This document shows positions 1 to 6,761 of a stretch of DNA of 11,486 nucleotides, piece by piece. How positions within the stretch are numbered: the stretch's first letter is position 1; each line of letters begins with the position of its first letter. A program made the position numbers and the translations under genes. Where the stretch lies: assembly GCA_017445685.1 (NCBI GenBank), contig JAFSTS010000027.1, positions 1 to 11,486 of the forward strand. Reading direction: 5' to 3'. The notes below the pieces were generated by a model, which was not told the DNA's origin, did no database searches, and saw only the letters and a list, made by a program, of their open reading frames with translations. Origin of the DNA: Clostridia bacterium (lineage in GTDB: Bacteria; Bacillota_A; Clostridia; Oscillospirales; Acutalibacteraceae).

Positions 1-275
1 ATGGTAGCAAGCACACCAACCCAACCCCATTTTTTATTCAAAGCTCCGAAAGCCCTGAGGGGACTAAGCTGTGTTTTTCTGCCTATTGCAATTTCGGTTA
101 TCATCAAAACCGAGCCAAAGGTCAGCGCAAGGACAAGATACACGAGAAGGAACATTCCGCCGCCGTATTTAGCCGCAAGGTAGGGGAATCGCCAAAGATT
201 GCCCAAACCGACTGCCGATCCTGCGGCAGCAAGAATAAAGCCTATTTTTCCATGAAAGGTACTTCGCTTTTCCAT
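1..275 (-). CDS. Sodium-dependent symporter of the NSS/SNF family, N-terminal part (cut by left edge)
   Basis: Only the first 91 codons are present; the gene continues past position 1. The ATG at 275 follows a GAGG site about 7 nt upstream. The residues from 11 on carry the signature of TM1 in neurotransmitter:sodium symporters: GSAVGLGNLWRFPYL (19-33), followed by a GGG at 38-40 and a long hydrophobic TM2 (about 41-63) ending in EIAIGR. In the LeuT-fold family the unwound TM1 segment GLGN supplies ligands for the Na+ ions and the amino-acid substrate. The protein should be an inner-membrane Na+-coupled importer of an amino acid or related amine. The substrate cannot be read from this fragment. 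The full family length is about 440-500 residues, so about four fifths is missing. It lies downstream of the lipoprotein gene but behind a hairpin, so it probably has its own promoter. I found no convincing one in the 112-bp gap. Confidence 0.93.
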   Translation of the reverse strand, partial: MEKRSTFHGKIGFILAAAGSAVGLGNLWRFPYLAAKYGGGMFLLVYLVLALTFGSVLMITEIAIGRKTQLSPLRAFGALNKKWGWVGVLAT

Positions 276-368
276 AACAAAACCTCATTTCATTTTCAGA
301 TAAATAAATAATACAACAATTGGGGAAAAGCATATTTCATAAAAGGAAAAATAAACACGCAAAATCAT

Positions 369-407
369 AAAACGAGCAAACATAAATTCAAAGATAAAGC
401 TCGTTTT
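369..407 (-). terminator. Hairpin at the end of the lipoprotein gene, probable terminator
   Basis: A 9-bp perfect stem (AAAACGAGC at 369-377 with GCTCGTTTT at 399-407) overlaps the last codons and stop of the minus-strand lipoprotein gene. On the minus strand it is followed by TTTT and an AT-rich stretch. On the plus strand the T run after the stem is longer (six T), but no plus-strand gene ends here. The 21-nt loop is long for an intrinsic terminator, so termination may be partial. Confidence 0.5.
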
Positions 408-924
408 TTAAGTAATCGTTCCAGTCGTCTACACTGCCGCCGTCCCGATCGTCAACAAAGACAAAAATTATTCTGCGTTTTTCGAGGGAGCTGCCTATCA
501 GCAAAAACTGTTTAGGATAGCTGTAAAGAAGATTTTCATTATCGGCGATCCTGTACTGAAAACCGTCTTTTTCACAAACAACATGGTCTTTTAATCCGCC
601 GAAAACACCTTTGACATTTACATCCTCGCAGGTGTAAATGTCATCTGTTTTTTTCTGCTGAGCAAGAAAATCCTCGTCGGTTTCGAACTCGGTAAACATT
701 TCGTAAAAAGTTCTTTTGAAAACAAATCCTTTTCTGACGATCCTGCCCTTGCAGACAGTTGCTCTTCCAAGCTCGGCTGCTTTTGGCAGAAAGTCAAATT
801 CGGCGGTTTCTTCTTCAAATTTTTCAATGCTGATGTAATGAACATTACTGCAATATGTCGCCAAAGAAAACAAAGCGCAAGCCGTCAGAACAAGAACAAA
901 AATAAAAAGAACAAATTTTTTCAT
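388..924 (-). CDS. Small putative lipoprotein, function unknown
   Basis: This 178-residue protein matches no family I recognise. It starts MKKFVLFIFVLVLTAC: a short basic start, a hydrophobic core and a lipobox-like LTAC (13-16). That predicts cleavage before Cys16 and lipid attachment on the outer face of the membrane. A simple membrane anchor is the alternative, because the hydrophobic stretch continues to about residue 24. The mature part is acidic and ends in a hydrophilic tail (…DDWNDYLKNELYL). The ATG at 924 has an AAGG site about 9 nt upstream. Only 12 bp separate it from the stop of the XRE gene, so the two are almost certainly co-transcribed. A membrane-anchored regulator next to a surface lipoprotein suggests a sensing pair, but this rests on position only. 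Confidence 0.72.
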   Translation of the reverse strand: MKKFVLFIFVLVLTACALFSLATYCSNVHYISIEKFEEETAEFDFLPKAAELGRATVCKGRIVRKGFVFKRTFYEMFTEFETDEDFLAQQKKTDDIYTCEDVNVKGVFGGLKDHVVCEKDGFQYRIADNENLLYSYPKQFLLIGSSLEKRRIIFVFVDDRDGGSVDDWNDYLKNELYL

Positions 925-936
925 TGCAGTTACCTT

Positions 937-1680
937 TTATGCGTACCCATGGTCAATATGGATCCATTCGCCGTTTTGGCTTTTTGTCAAGATCCATTTA
1001 AAATCTGTATAGGTGTAAGGGGAATTCATGCTGCTGTCTTTGGCGTTTCGGTCGGTTTTAATGGTCGAAAGCAGGACGATAGTTTCCTCGCCGCGCTCAA
1101 GGCTTTCTGCTTTTGATTCCTCATCGCCGCCATAGCGTATCTCTGTCAGGGTACAACCTTTCCATCCTTTTTCAAAATCTACTTTTACAACAAACATTGC
1201 CTTTTCAATTTCGTCGAATGTGTACATTTCGGAGTCAACCTGAGTTACCATCACATCTGACGCGTTGCCGTGAAAGCGTGTGGCGGCATTGTTGAAGGGA
1301 AGAGGAACAAACGTCAGTATTCCGACGATTACCACGACCAATGCCGACGCCATTGCCGTTATAAGATAAGCTCTTCTTCTCATCCTGCGCCTTTTCTTTC
1401 TGCCAAGCTCACGGGCGAGCTGGTCGTTGAGAATAGCAAGCTGTGCAGCAATATGTTCCAGATCGGATTTGGGTTCGGCTGATTCGTCGCTCTTTCCGAG
1501 CAGATCGCTGACGGACACTTCAAATATTTCCGCAAGCTTTTCAAGCATCAGCGCGTCGGGAACAGAGTAGTTCTTCTCCCATTTTGAAACAGTCTGGCGC
1601 ACAACATTCATTTCCTGAGCAAGAGTTTCCTGCGAATATCCTTTTTGCTTTCGCAGATTTTTGATATTTTCACCAAGCAT
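937..1680 (-). CDS. XRE-family HTH regulator with one transmembrane segment and an outside domain
   Basis: Residues 1-63 form a complete XRE/Cro-type helix-turn-helix (IKNLRKQKGYSQETLAQEM, then VRQTVSKWEKNYSVPD and LEKLAEIFEVSVSDLLG). An acidic linker follows with a predicted helix (about 72-95), then a very basic patch (RKKRRRMRRR, 94-103) and a single hydrophobic segment (about 104-127). The remaining 120 residues should be extracytoplasmic, given the positive-inside rule. The C-terminus (FKWILTKSQNGEWIHIDHGYA) resembles the small β-rich domains often found at the ends of Firmicute membrane regulators. This is a DNA-binding protein tethered to the membrane, probably sensing something outside and controlling its own operon. 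The start is fixed by AGGAGGG ahead of the ATG. The target and signal are unknown. The likely operon partner is the lipoprotein 12 bp downstream. Confidence 0.88.
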   Translation of the reverse strand: MLGENIKNLRKQKGYSQETLAQEMNVVRQTVSKWEKNYSVPDALMLEKLAEIFEVSVSDLLGKSDESAEPKSDLEHIAAQLAILNDQLARELGRKKRRRMRRRAYLITAMASALVVVIVGILTFVPLPFNNAATRFHGNASDVMVTQVDSEMYTFDEIEKAMFVVKVDFEKGWKGCTLTEIRYGGDEESKAESLERGEETIVLLSTIKTDRNAKDSSMNSPYTYTDFKWILTKSQNGEWIHIDHGYA

Positions 1681-1706
1681 TATTTCGCCCTCCTTTTTTC
1701 AGGAAC

Positions 1707-1735
1707 ATCGTAGCATTTTGCCGCATAAAAGGCAA
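1707..1735 (-). promoter_or_regulatory. Putative promoter of the XRE-lipoprotein operon
   Basis: On the minus strand, TTGCCT (1735-1730), a 17-nt spacer and TACGAT (1712-1707) preceded by TG one base away (extended -10) lie about 27 nt upstream of the XRE start. An imperfect inverted repeat (GCATT/AATGC and TTGCC/GGCAA arms, 1713-1742) covers the spacer and -35 box. It could be a binding site for the regulator itself; that part is inference. Confidence 0.5.
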
Positions 1736-1757
1736 GCAATGCAAATTAACATATCAG

Positions 1758-2903
1758 CTATTCTTTGCCAATCTCCATTCCTGCCTTCAAAAAGCGAAAC
1801 ATTCTGACTGCTCCGAGAAAGTACAGTTCCTCTGCTCTGCCGAGAGCATCTTCAAGCGGCATGGGGGAATCGACCGTTGTCATGATCGAAGAAATCCCGT
1901 GATCAAAAATTTTATCGTAATCCCTGCCGACAGAGCCGCTGAGTCCAACGGCAACTACTCCTTTTTTGCGTGAACGGTCGCCTACACCCTGCATTACCTT
2001 GCCGAAACAGCTTTGCCGGTCAGTTCTGCCTTCGCCTGTGACAACGAGATCGACTCCGTCAAGCCTGTTGTCAAAGTCAATTAAGTCAAGCACAGTGTCG
2101 ATGCCGGATTTCATCTCGCCGCCGAAGAAAACCGTCAGCGCCGTACCAAGACCGCCTGCTGCCCCTGCTCCTGAAATCGAGTCGGGGTCAACGGAAAACT
2201 GACGGCGAATGATGTCGCGATAGTTTTTCATTCCGTTTTCAAGCTGTGCCAGAATTTCAGGAGTCGCTCCCTTTTGCGCGCCGAAAGTATATGTTGCTCC
2301 GTTTTCTCCGCAAAGCGGATTTGTAACATCGCACATGACGGTGATTTTGGTTTTCCTGATTCGAGGATCGATCCCGGAAACATCAATTGTCTTGATTTTC
2401 TCCAAGTCTTTTCCGAAGCCGTAAAGCTCGTTTCCTTCATTGTCGAGAAAACGAACTCCAAGCGCACGGGCGCAGCCCATGCCTCCGTCGTTTGTTGCGC
2501 TTCCGCCAATAGCGATAGATATGTCGTTAAATCCTTTGTCAAGAGCGTCCAGAATCAATTCGCCTGTGCCGCGGCTTGTGGTAAAAAGAGGGTTTCGCTT
2601 CTCTATCGGAACAAGCGGAAGACCTGACGCCTCCGCCATTTCTATTATTGCGCGATTACCGTCTAATTTGCCGTACTTTGCACAGATTTCTTCTCCCAGA
2701 GGATCATGCACCTGTACGCTGACCCATTCGCCTTTTTCTGCCGCAACAACAGCCGCAGCAGTTCCTTCTCCGCCGTCGGCAACGGGAACGCCGCTGCATT
2801 CGATTTCGCCAAAGACTTCTTTTGCGGCTTTAGTGAGAAGCTCAATTGTCTGTTCGCTCGAAAGCGTGCCTTTAAATGAATCCGATGCAAATAAAAATTT
2901 CAT
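1758..2903 (-). CDS. glxK: Glycerate 2-kinase (GlxK/GarK, type I family)
   Basis: This cytosolic kinase phosphorylates D-glycerate with ATP to 2-phosphoglycerate, feeding glycerate into lower glycolysis. Family marks are the N-terminal MKFLFASDSFKGTLS, VADGGEGT (41-48), AIGGSATNDGGMGCARALG (131-149), CDVTNPLCGENGA (191-203), GAGAAGGLGTAL (245-256) and TGEGRTDRQSCFGK (289-302). The length of 381 residues is normal. I chose the ATG at 2903, which has GGAG 7 nt upstream and puts the family's first β-strand at residue 2. An in-frame ATG at 2921 would add only MKLENT and also has an AAAGG upstream, so it cannot be fully excluded. It is a single-gene unit: its promoter sits in the 3' flank of mnmA and the next gene has a separate promoter. 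Nothing nearby shows where the glycerate comes from. Confidence 0.93.
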   Translation of the reverse strand: MKFLFASDSFKGTLSSEQTIELLTKAAKEVFGEIECSGVPVADGGEGTAAAVVAAEKGEWVSVQVHDPLGEEICAKYGKLDGNRAIIEMAEASGLPLVPIEKRNPLFTTSRGTGELILDALDKGFNDISIAIGGSATNDGGMGCARALGVRFLDNEGNELYGFGKDLEKIKTIDVSGIDPRIRKTKITVMCDVTNPLCGENGATYTFGAQKGATPEILAQLENGMKNYRDIIRRQFSVDPDSISGAGAAGGLGTALTVFFGGEMKSGIDTVLDLIDFDNRLDGVDLVVTGEGRTDRQSCFGKVMQGVGDRSRKKGVVAVGLSGSVGRDYDKIFDHGISSIMTTVDSPMPLEDALGRAEELYFLGAVRMFRFLKAGMEIGKE

Positions 2904-2937
2904 AGTATTCTCCAACTTCATATAGTACCTTTAATAA

Positions 2938-2966
2938 ATTGTATCATAGAAATAAAAAAAAGACAA
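2938..2966 (-). promoter_or_regulatory. Putative promoter of the glycerate kinase gene
   Basis: Minus strand: TTGTCT (2966-2961), 17-nt spacer, TACAAT (2943-2938) with an extended -10 TG. It begins inside the T-rich tail of the mnmA terminator, leaving a leader of about 30 nt before the ATG at 2903. Confidence 0.6.
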
Positions 2967-3003
2967 ATAAAAAGAAGCAATCAGTTTTTATTGTGATTGC
3001 TTC
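2963..3003 (-). terminator. Intrinsic terminator of the mnmA transcript
   Basis: A perfect 10-bp stem (GAAGCAATCA / TGATTGCTTC, 3003-2994 and 2983-2974) with a 10-nt A-rich loop is followed on the minus strand by TTTTTATTTGTC. The last codons of mnmA form the 5' arm and its TAA lies in the loop, so the gene ends inside its own terminator. Confidence 0.85.
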
Positions 3004-4064
3004 CTGATAATACCTCCGCCTATTACGCAGCCGTTTTCGTCATAAAAAACTGCCGACTGTCCGGGAGCAGCTGCCCGTACAGGCTGAGAAAAAGTTATTT
3101 TTAGAATGTTTTCCTCCAACGCTTCAACGACCGATTCCTGCGCGAAATGAAGAAATCGTATTTTTGTAAAAGCAGATATGCTTTTACCTTTTTCGAGCGT
3201 CGGAATGCTTTGGAAATTATTTTTTTCGCAGAAAACAACTTTTGTATAAAGCGAATTTTCCTCAGACAAAACAACTTCATTTTTTTCAGCGTTTATTTCC
3301 TTGACAAACATAGGTCTGCCAAGAGCGATCCCAAGCCCTTTTCGCTGCCCGACAGTGTAGCGGACGATTCCTTTGTGCGTGCCGAGGATGTTGCCGTTTT
3401 CGTCGACAAAATTGCCCTCTTCAAACGAAGAGCTTGTGTCGGGAAATTTTTTAAGATAGTCAAAATATTTCCCTTCGGTGACAAAGCATATCTCCTGAGA
3501 ATCTTTTTTTGAGGCAACGGGAAGTCCTGCGGAAAAAGCAATTTGTCTTACCTCGTCCTTACTCAAAGCTCCAAGAGGCATAAGCGTGTGAGACAATTGC
3601 TCCTGGGTCAGCTTATAAAGCATATAGCTTTGATCCTTTTTTTCGTTTAAACCTTTTCTTACGGCGTATCTTCCGTTTTGAAGCTTTTCAACAAAAGCAT
3701 AGTGACCCGTTGCGATCTGATCTGCGCCCAGAACTTTTGCAAAGTGCAGCATTCCGTCCCATTTGACAAAGCGGTTACATTCGACGCAGGGGTTTGGTGT
3801 TTCTCCGCAAATGTAGCTTTTTACGAAAGGCTCTGTAACGTACCGGTCAAATGCGGAAATACAGTTGGGAGCATAGTAGGGGATACCGATAATTCCGGCA
3901 ATTCTCCGTGCGTCGTCGATCTCACAACATCTGCTCTCCTCCATGCCGTCAGAGTTCCATGTCCTCAAAGTCACGCCGACTACTTCATGTCCTTCTTTTT
4001 TTAACAAATATGCCGCAACGGCGCTGTCAACGCCGCCGGTCATTCCAACTATAATCTTTGACAT
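2988..4064 (-). CDS. mnmA: tRNA-specific 2-thiouridylase MnmA
   Basis: MnmA adenylates U34 of Lys, Glu and Gln tRNAs and replaces O2 with sulfur delivered from a cysteine desulfurase. The PP-loop GMTGGVDS is at 7-14, followed by SRCCEIDDARRIAGIIGIPYY (45-64), TGHYA (119-123) and KKDQSYMLY (142-150). The two catalytic cysteines are expected at C96 (NPCVECN) and C193 (SQEICFV), by alignment with the E. coli C102/C199 positions. C93 is an extra cysteine beside the first. The 358 residues make a full-length enzyme with the C-terminal β-barrel. The ATG at 4064 is the only start that leaves the PP-loop intact, yet no Shine-Dalgarno sequence precedes it. It lies 57 bp downstream of cysK behind a hairpin. 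Its place beside iscS/iscU and the cysteine genes fits its need for persulfide sulfur. Confidence 0.96.
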   Translation of the reverse strand: MSKIIVGMTGGVDSAVAAYLLKKEGHEVVGVTLRTWNSDGMEESRCCEIDDARRIAGIIGIPYYAPNCISAFDRYVTEPFVKSYICGETPNPCVECNRFVKWDGMLHFAKVLGADQIATGHYAFVEKLQNGRYAVRKGLNEKKDQSYMLYKLTQEQLSHTLMPLGALSKDEVRQIAFSAGLPVASKKDSQEICFVTEGKYFDYLKKFPDTSSSFEEGNFVDENGNILGTHKGIVRYTVGQRKGLGIALGRPMFVKEINAEKNEVVLSEENSLYTKVVFCEKNNFQSIPTLEKGKSISAFTKIRFLHFAQESVVEALEENILKITFSQPVRAAAPGQSAVFYDENGCVIGGGIIRKQSQ

Positions 4065-4077
4065 AATACTTATATAG

Positions 4078-4111
4078 AAAAGCAGGCTCCGAAAATTTGG
4101 AACCTGCTTTT
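4078..4111 (-). terminator. Hairpin between cysK and mnmA, probable (partial) terminator
   Basis: A 13-bp stem (AAAAGCAGGTTCC with GGAGCCTGCTTTT on the minus strand, one G-U pair) encloses an 8-nt loop and ends in TTTTC then TATATAAG. On plus-strand RNA the same position is an A-C mismatch, so the hairpin is better formed in the cysK direction. The T run is short, so some read-through into mnmA is likely. Confidence 0.65.
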
Positions 4112-4121
4112 GAGTTCAGAT

Positions 4122-5054
4122 TTATTCGGTAAACAATGCGGTTGAATAGTATCTGTCGCCGCTGTCGGGAAGAAGCGCAACGATAACTTTTCCCTTGTTT
4201 TCAGGCTTTTTGGCAAGTTCTATTGCTGCATGGAGAGCTGCGCCGGAAGAGATACCAACCGAAATACCCTCCTTCTTTGCAAGAAGCTTTGCGGCTGCAA
4301 AAGCGTCCTCGTTTTGAGCCTTGAAAACTTCGTCGTAAACATCTGTGTTGAGAACATCGGGAACAAATCCTGCGCCGATACCCTGGATTTTGTGCGCGCC
4401 CGCTTTACCTTCGGAAAGAACAGGTGAATCTGCCGGCTCAACTGCAACGACTTTAACTGAGGATTTCTGCTCCTTGAGATATTCGCCTACGCCTGTGACT
4501 GTGCCGCCTGTGCCTACGCCTGCAACAAAAATGTCAACTGCGCCGTCTGTGTCCTTGTAGATTTCAGGGCCTGTAGTTGCTTTGTGAATGGCAGGGTTTG
4601 CAGGGTTTACAAACTGTCCGGGGATAAAGCTGTTCGGAATTTCCTTTGAAAGCTCCTCAGCTTTTGCAATTGCCCCCTTCATTCCCTTTGCGCCTTCTGT
4701 GAGAACAAGCTCAGCGCCGTATGCTTTGAGAATGTTTCTGCGCTCAACGCTCATCGTTTCGGGCATTGTGAGAATAATGCGGTATCCTTTTGCTGCTGCG
4801 ATCGCCGCAAGACCGATGCCTGTGTTGCCGCTTGTGGGCTCAATGATGACAGAGCCTTCTTTGAGAAGTCCTTTTTCTTCCGCGTCATCGATCATTGCTT
4901 TTGCAATTCTGTCTTTTACGCTTCCTGCAGGATTGAAATACTCAAGCTTAACAAGCACGGTAGCTTCAAGATCAAGAGCTTTTTCGATATTTGTAACTTC
5001 AACGATAGGTGTGTTTCCGATAAGTCCGAGAGTTCCTTTATAAATGTTTGACAT
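4122..5054 (-). CDS. cysK: Cysteine synthase A (O-acetylserine sulfhydrylase)
   Basis: This PLP enzyme makes L-cysteine and acetate from O-acetylserine and sulfide in the cytosol. The cofactor lysine is K47 in NPAGSVKDR. The substrate-binding loop PTSGNTG is at 73-79, the PLP-phosphate loop GTGGT at 181-185, and the cofactor-nitrogen serine region GISSGAA at 267-273. The asparagine/glutamine motif QFVNPANP (147-154) and the family C-terminus LLPDSGDRY (294-302) are also present. At 310 residues the length is that of CysK. The [11 protein letters not shown] segment (222-232) supports CysK over cystathionine β-synthase. A strong GAGGAG site 8 nt ahead fixes the ATG at 5054. The 52-bp AT-rich gap from metY has no terminator, so the pair should be one operon. 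cysE, the usual source of O-acetylserine, is not in the window. Confidence 0.96.
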   Translation of the reverse strand: MSNIYKGTLGLIGNTPIVEVTNIEKALDLEATVLVKLEYFNPAGSVKDRIAKAMIDDAEEKGLLKEGSVIIEPTSGNTGIGLAAIAAAKGYRIILTMPETMSVERRNILKAYGAELVLTEGAKGMKGAIAKAEELSKEIPNSFIPGQFVNPANPAIHKATTGPEIYKDTDGAVDIFVAGVGTGGTVTGVGEYLKEQKSSVKVVAVEPADSPVLSEGKAGAHKIQGIGAGFVPDVLNTDVYDEVFKAQNEDAFAAAKLLAKKEGISVGISSGAALHAAIELAKKPENKGKVIVALLPDSGDRYYSTALFTE

Positions 5055-5106
5055 AGTAAATTCTCCTCAATATAAATAATTAAAAAATAATAATTAAAAA
5101 ATCAGC

Positions 5107-6390
5107 TTATTTTATTGCCGCAAAACCATTTTCGAGGTCAGCGATAATGTCGTCGATATGTTCCGTTCCGATGGAAAGTCTTATAGTGTTCGGGTAAATG
5201 CCCTGGTCGGCAAGCTCTGCTTCGGAAAGCTGGGAATGAGTAGTTGAAGCAGGGTGAATGACGAGACTTTTCACATCCGCAACATTTGCAAGAAGAGAGA
5301 AGATGTTGAGATTGTCAATGAACTTCCATGCTTCTTCCTGTCCGCCTTTGATTTCGAAAGTGAAGATCGAAGCGCCTCCGTTGGGGAAATACCTCTGGTA
5401 GATCTCGTGATTCGGGTGATCGGGCAGAGACGGATGATTGACCTTTTCAACAAGAGGATGATTGCTCAGATATTCAACGACCTTCTTTGTGTTTTCCGCG
5501 TGTCTTTCAAGACGAAGCGAAAGAGTCTCAACACCCTGAAGAAGAAGGAATGCGTTGAACGGTGAAATTGACGAGCCTGTGTCGCGAAGCAAAATTGCGC
5601 GAATGTATGTCACAAAGGCGGCAGGACCGACTGCGTCATAGAAAGATACGCCGTGATAGCTCGGATTGGGGGAAGCAATGTTCGGATATTTTCCGCTTGC
5701 GCTCCAGTCAAATTTTCCCGATTCAACAATGATTCCGCCAAGCGTCGTGCCGTGGCCGCCGAGGAATTTCGTAGCCGAATGAACTACGATGTCTGCTCCA
5801 TGCTCTATCGGTCGAATAAAGAACGGTGTGCCGAAGGTGTTGTCAACTACGAGAGGCAGTCCGTGCTTATGCGCAATTTCTGCAATAGCGTCAATGTCCG
5901 GAATGTCGCTGTTGGGGTTGCCGAGGGTTTCAAGGTAAATTGCTCTTGTGTTTTCCCTGATAGCTCCTTCGACCTCGGAAAGATCGTGCGCGTCAACAAA
6001 AGTTGTTTCGATTCCGTACTGGGGAAGAGTGTGAGCCAAAAGGTTGAAGCTTCCGCCGTAAATCGTCTTCTGCGCAACGATATGGCCGCCGTTTGCCGCA
6101 AGAGCTTCGATAGTGTAAGTGATTGCGGCTGCTCCCGAAGCCAAAGCGAGAGCTGCGCTGCCGCCTTCAAGTGCTGCAAGCCTTCTTTCAAGAACATCCT
6201 GAGTGGAGTTGGTGAGTCTGCCGTAGATGTTTCCTGCGTCCGCGAGTCCGAAACGGTCGGCTGCGTGTTTGCTGTTGTGGAACACATAGGCTGTTGTCTG
6301 ATAAATCGGAACGGCTCTTGAATCTGTTGCCGGATCTGCCTGCTCCTGTCCTACATGAAGTTGTAATGTTTCAAATTTATATTCGCTCAT
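5107..6390 (-). CDS. metY: O-acetylhomoserine sulfhydrylase (aminocarboxypropyltransferase)
   Basis: This Cys/Met-metabolism PLP enzyme makes homocysteine from O-acetylhomoserine and sulfide, the direct sulfhydrylation route to methionine. It may have some cysteine synthase activity. The opening FETLQLHVGQEQADPATDSR and PIYQTTAYVF are typical of MetY. The PLP lysine is K208 in HSATKFLGGHG (204-214). YGRLTNST (56-63) and ETLGNPNSDIPD (154-165) supply cofactor and substrate contacts. The long insert around residues 230-275 (ASPNPSYHG…) and the total of 427 residues separate MetY from the shorter cystathionine γ-synthase group (about 380). The ATG at 6390 has AAGGAG ending 11 nt upstream, a longish spacing. 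Promoter and operator lie more than 300 bp away, and the leader between them contains a cysteine-rich small ORF, so regulation is probably at two levels. Confidence 0.95.
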   Translation of the reverse strand: MSEYKFETLQLHVGQEQADPATDSRAVPIYQTTAYVFHNSKHAADRFGLADAGNIYGRLTNSTQDVLERRLAALEGGSAALALASGAAAITYTIEALAANGGHIVAQKTIYGGSFNLLAHTLPQYGIETTFVDAHDLSEVEGAIRENTRAIYLETLGNPNSDIPDIDAIAEIAHKHGLPLVVDNTFGTPFFIRPIEHGADIVVHSATKFLGGHGTTLGGIIVESGKFDWSASGKYPNIASPNPSYHGVSFYDAVGPAAFVTYIRAILLRDTGSSISPFNAFLLLQGVETLSLRLERHAENTKKVVEYLSNHPLVEKVNHPSLPDHPNHEIYQRYFPNGGASIFTFEIKGGQEEAWKFIDNLNIFSLLANVADVKSLVIHPASTTHSQLSEAELADQGIYPNTIRLSIGTEHIDDIIADLENGFAAIK

Positions 6391-6424
6391 TGTAATAATG
6401 TCTCCTTTTGATTTTTAAGATTTA

Positions 6425-6587
6425 TTGTTCGGATCCATCGTTTCTCATACTCCCGAACAAACGGCAAAACTTAGCAAATCAGCGTTATTTGCTATCTGCA
6501 ACATCGAACAGTTTTTCGACATCGCATCGTTTTGAGAAATTCAGACGCGAATCCAAGCGTCCCGACCGACTTGGATGTTCGGGAGTA
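6425..6587 (-). promoter_or_regulatory. metY leader RNA with competing stems (candidate attenuator)
   Basis: In the minus-strand transcript, TACTCCCGAACA (6587-6576, codons 18-21 of the small ORF) is perfectly complementary to TGTTCGGGAGTA (6459-6448). The second segment can instead form a local 8-bp stem, TTGTTCGG (6460-6453) with CCGAACAA (6432-6425), just before the metY ribosome-binding site. Further stems are ATCCAAG/CTTGGAT inside the ORF, a 10-bp wobble-containing stem around its last Cys codons, and a perfect 8-bp hairpin TAGCAAAT/ATTTGCTA (6494-6487, 6479-6472) beginning at its stop codon. The local stem has only a weak T-poor tail, so a translational switch or a factor-dependent terminator fits better than a classic intrinsic terminator. 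I see no S-box or T-box hallmarks. Confidence 0.6.
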
Positions 6588-6638
6588 AGGCATTCGACAC
6601 ATACAAAATCCGTTCGTGAAGTAACTTACAAACGCCAT
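6492..6638 (-). CDS. Cysteine-rich leader peptide upstream of metY (48 residues, putative)
   Basis: This small ORF lies wholly in the metY leader, starting about 70 nt after the predicted transcription start. It begins with ATG at 6638 behind a perfect AAGGAGG (6652-6646) at 7-nt spacing, a better site than that of metY. The peptide starts MAFVSYFTNGFCMCRMPYSR and ends MRCRKTVRCCR. The cysteines are C12, C14, C40, C46 and C47, so three of the last nine residues are Cys, interleaved with Arg (five of six Arg codons are CGA). It shows no signal peptide or known domain. Cys-rich upstream ORFs that sense cysteinyl-tRNA supply are known for sulfur genes in mycobacteria. Here the stalling position (codons 40-47) would sit over the stems that precede the stop, so ribosome stalling could change the folding ahead of metY. 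It could also be a small functional metal- or thiol-binding peptide, or coincidental coding over a structured RNA. Confidence 0.6.
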   Translation of the reverse strand: MAFVSYFTNGFCMCRMPYSRTSKSVGTLGFASEFLKTMRCRKTVRCCR

Positions 6639-6713
6639 CTTTATTCCTCCTTAAAAATCTTTTCTCCGCAGAAGACCGTATTGCAGACGGCTTTTCCGCC
6701 TGAGAACGAGGTC

Positions 6714-6748
6714 ATTATAGCACAATTAACCTACTATGTCAATAGGTT
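6714..6748 (-). promoter_or_regulatory. metY promoter with candidate IscR/Rrf2 operator over the -35 box
   Basis: Minus strand: a consensus TTGACA (6742-6737), 17-nt spacer and a consensus TATAAT (6719-6714). The predicted start near 6707 gives a leader of about 315 nt. The -35 box is embedded in the inverted repeat AACCTA-N9-TAGGTT (6728-6733, 6743-6748). The 19 bases at 6729-6747 are identical to those at the iscS promoter. A protein bound here would block RNA polymerase, which implies repression. It starts only 14 bp after the iscU stop, so iscU read-through may also reach metY. Confidence 0.8.
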
Positions 6749-6761
6749 TTATAAGATTTTT

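Noticed and set aside
1713..1742. Inverted repeat after the glycerate kinase stop, considered as a terminator
   Set aside because: The stem has a bulge and no T run follows it on the minus strand. It sits over a likely promoter, so a regulatory role is more plausible.
2440..2925. A 161-codon plus-strand open frame antisense to glycerate kinase
   Set aside because: It is the opposite strand of a conserved gene, with a biased Ser/Pro/Ala composition typical of a shadow frame.
5653..6321. A 222-codon open frame on the plus strand, antisense to metY
   Set aside because: It lies opposite an unmistakable metY coding frame, has no ribosome-binding site I can see, and its translation shows no family features. 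It is a codon-bias shadow.
6391..6710. S-box (SAM) or T-box riboswitch in the metY leader
   Set aside because: The expected core motifs, including the T-box GGGTGGNACCGCG-like word and the S-box conserved junctions, are not visible. The Cys-rich ORF and competing stems explain the region better, though an Rfam search should still be run.
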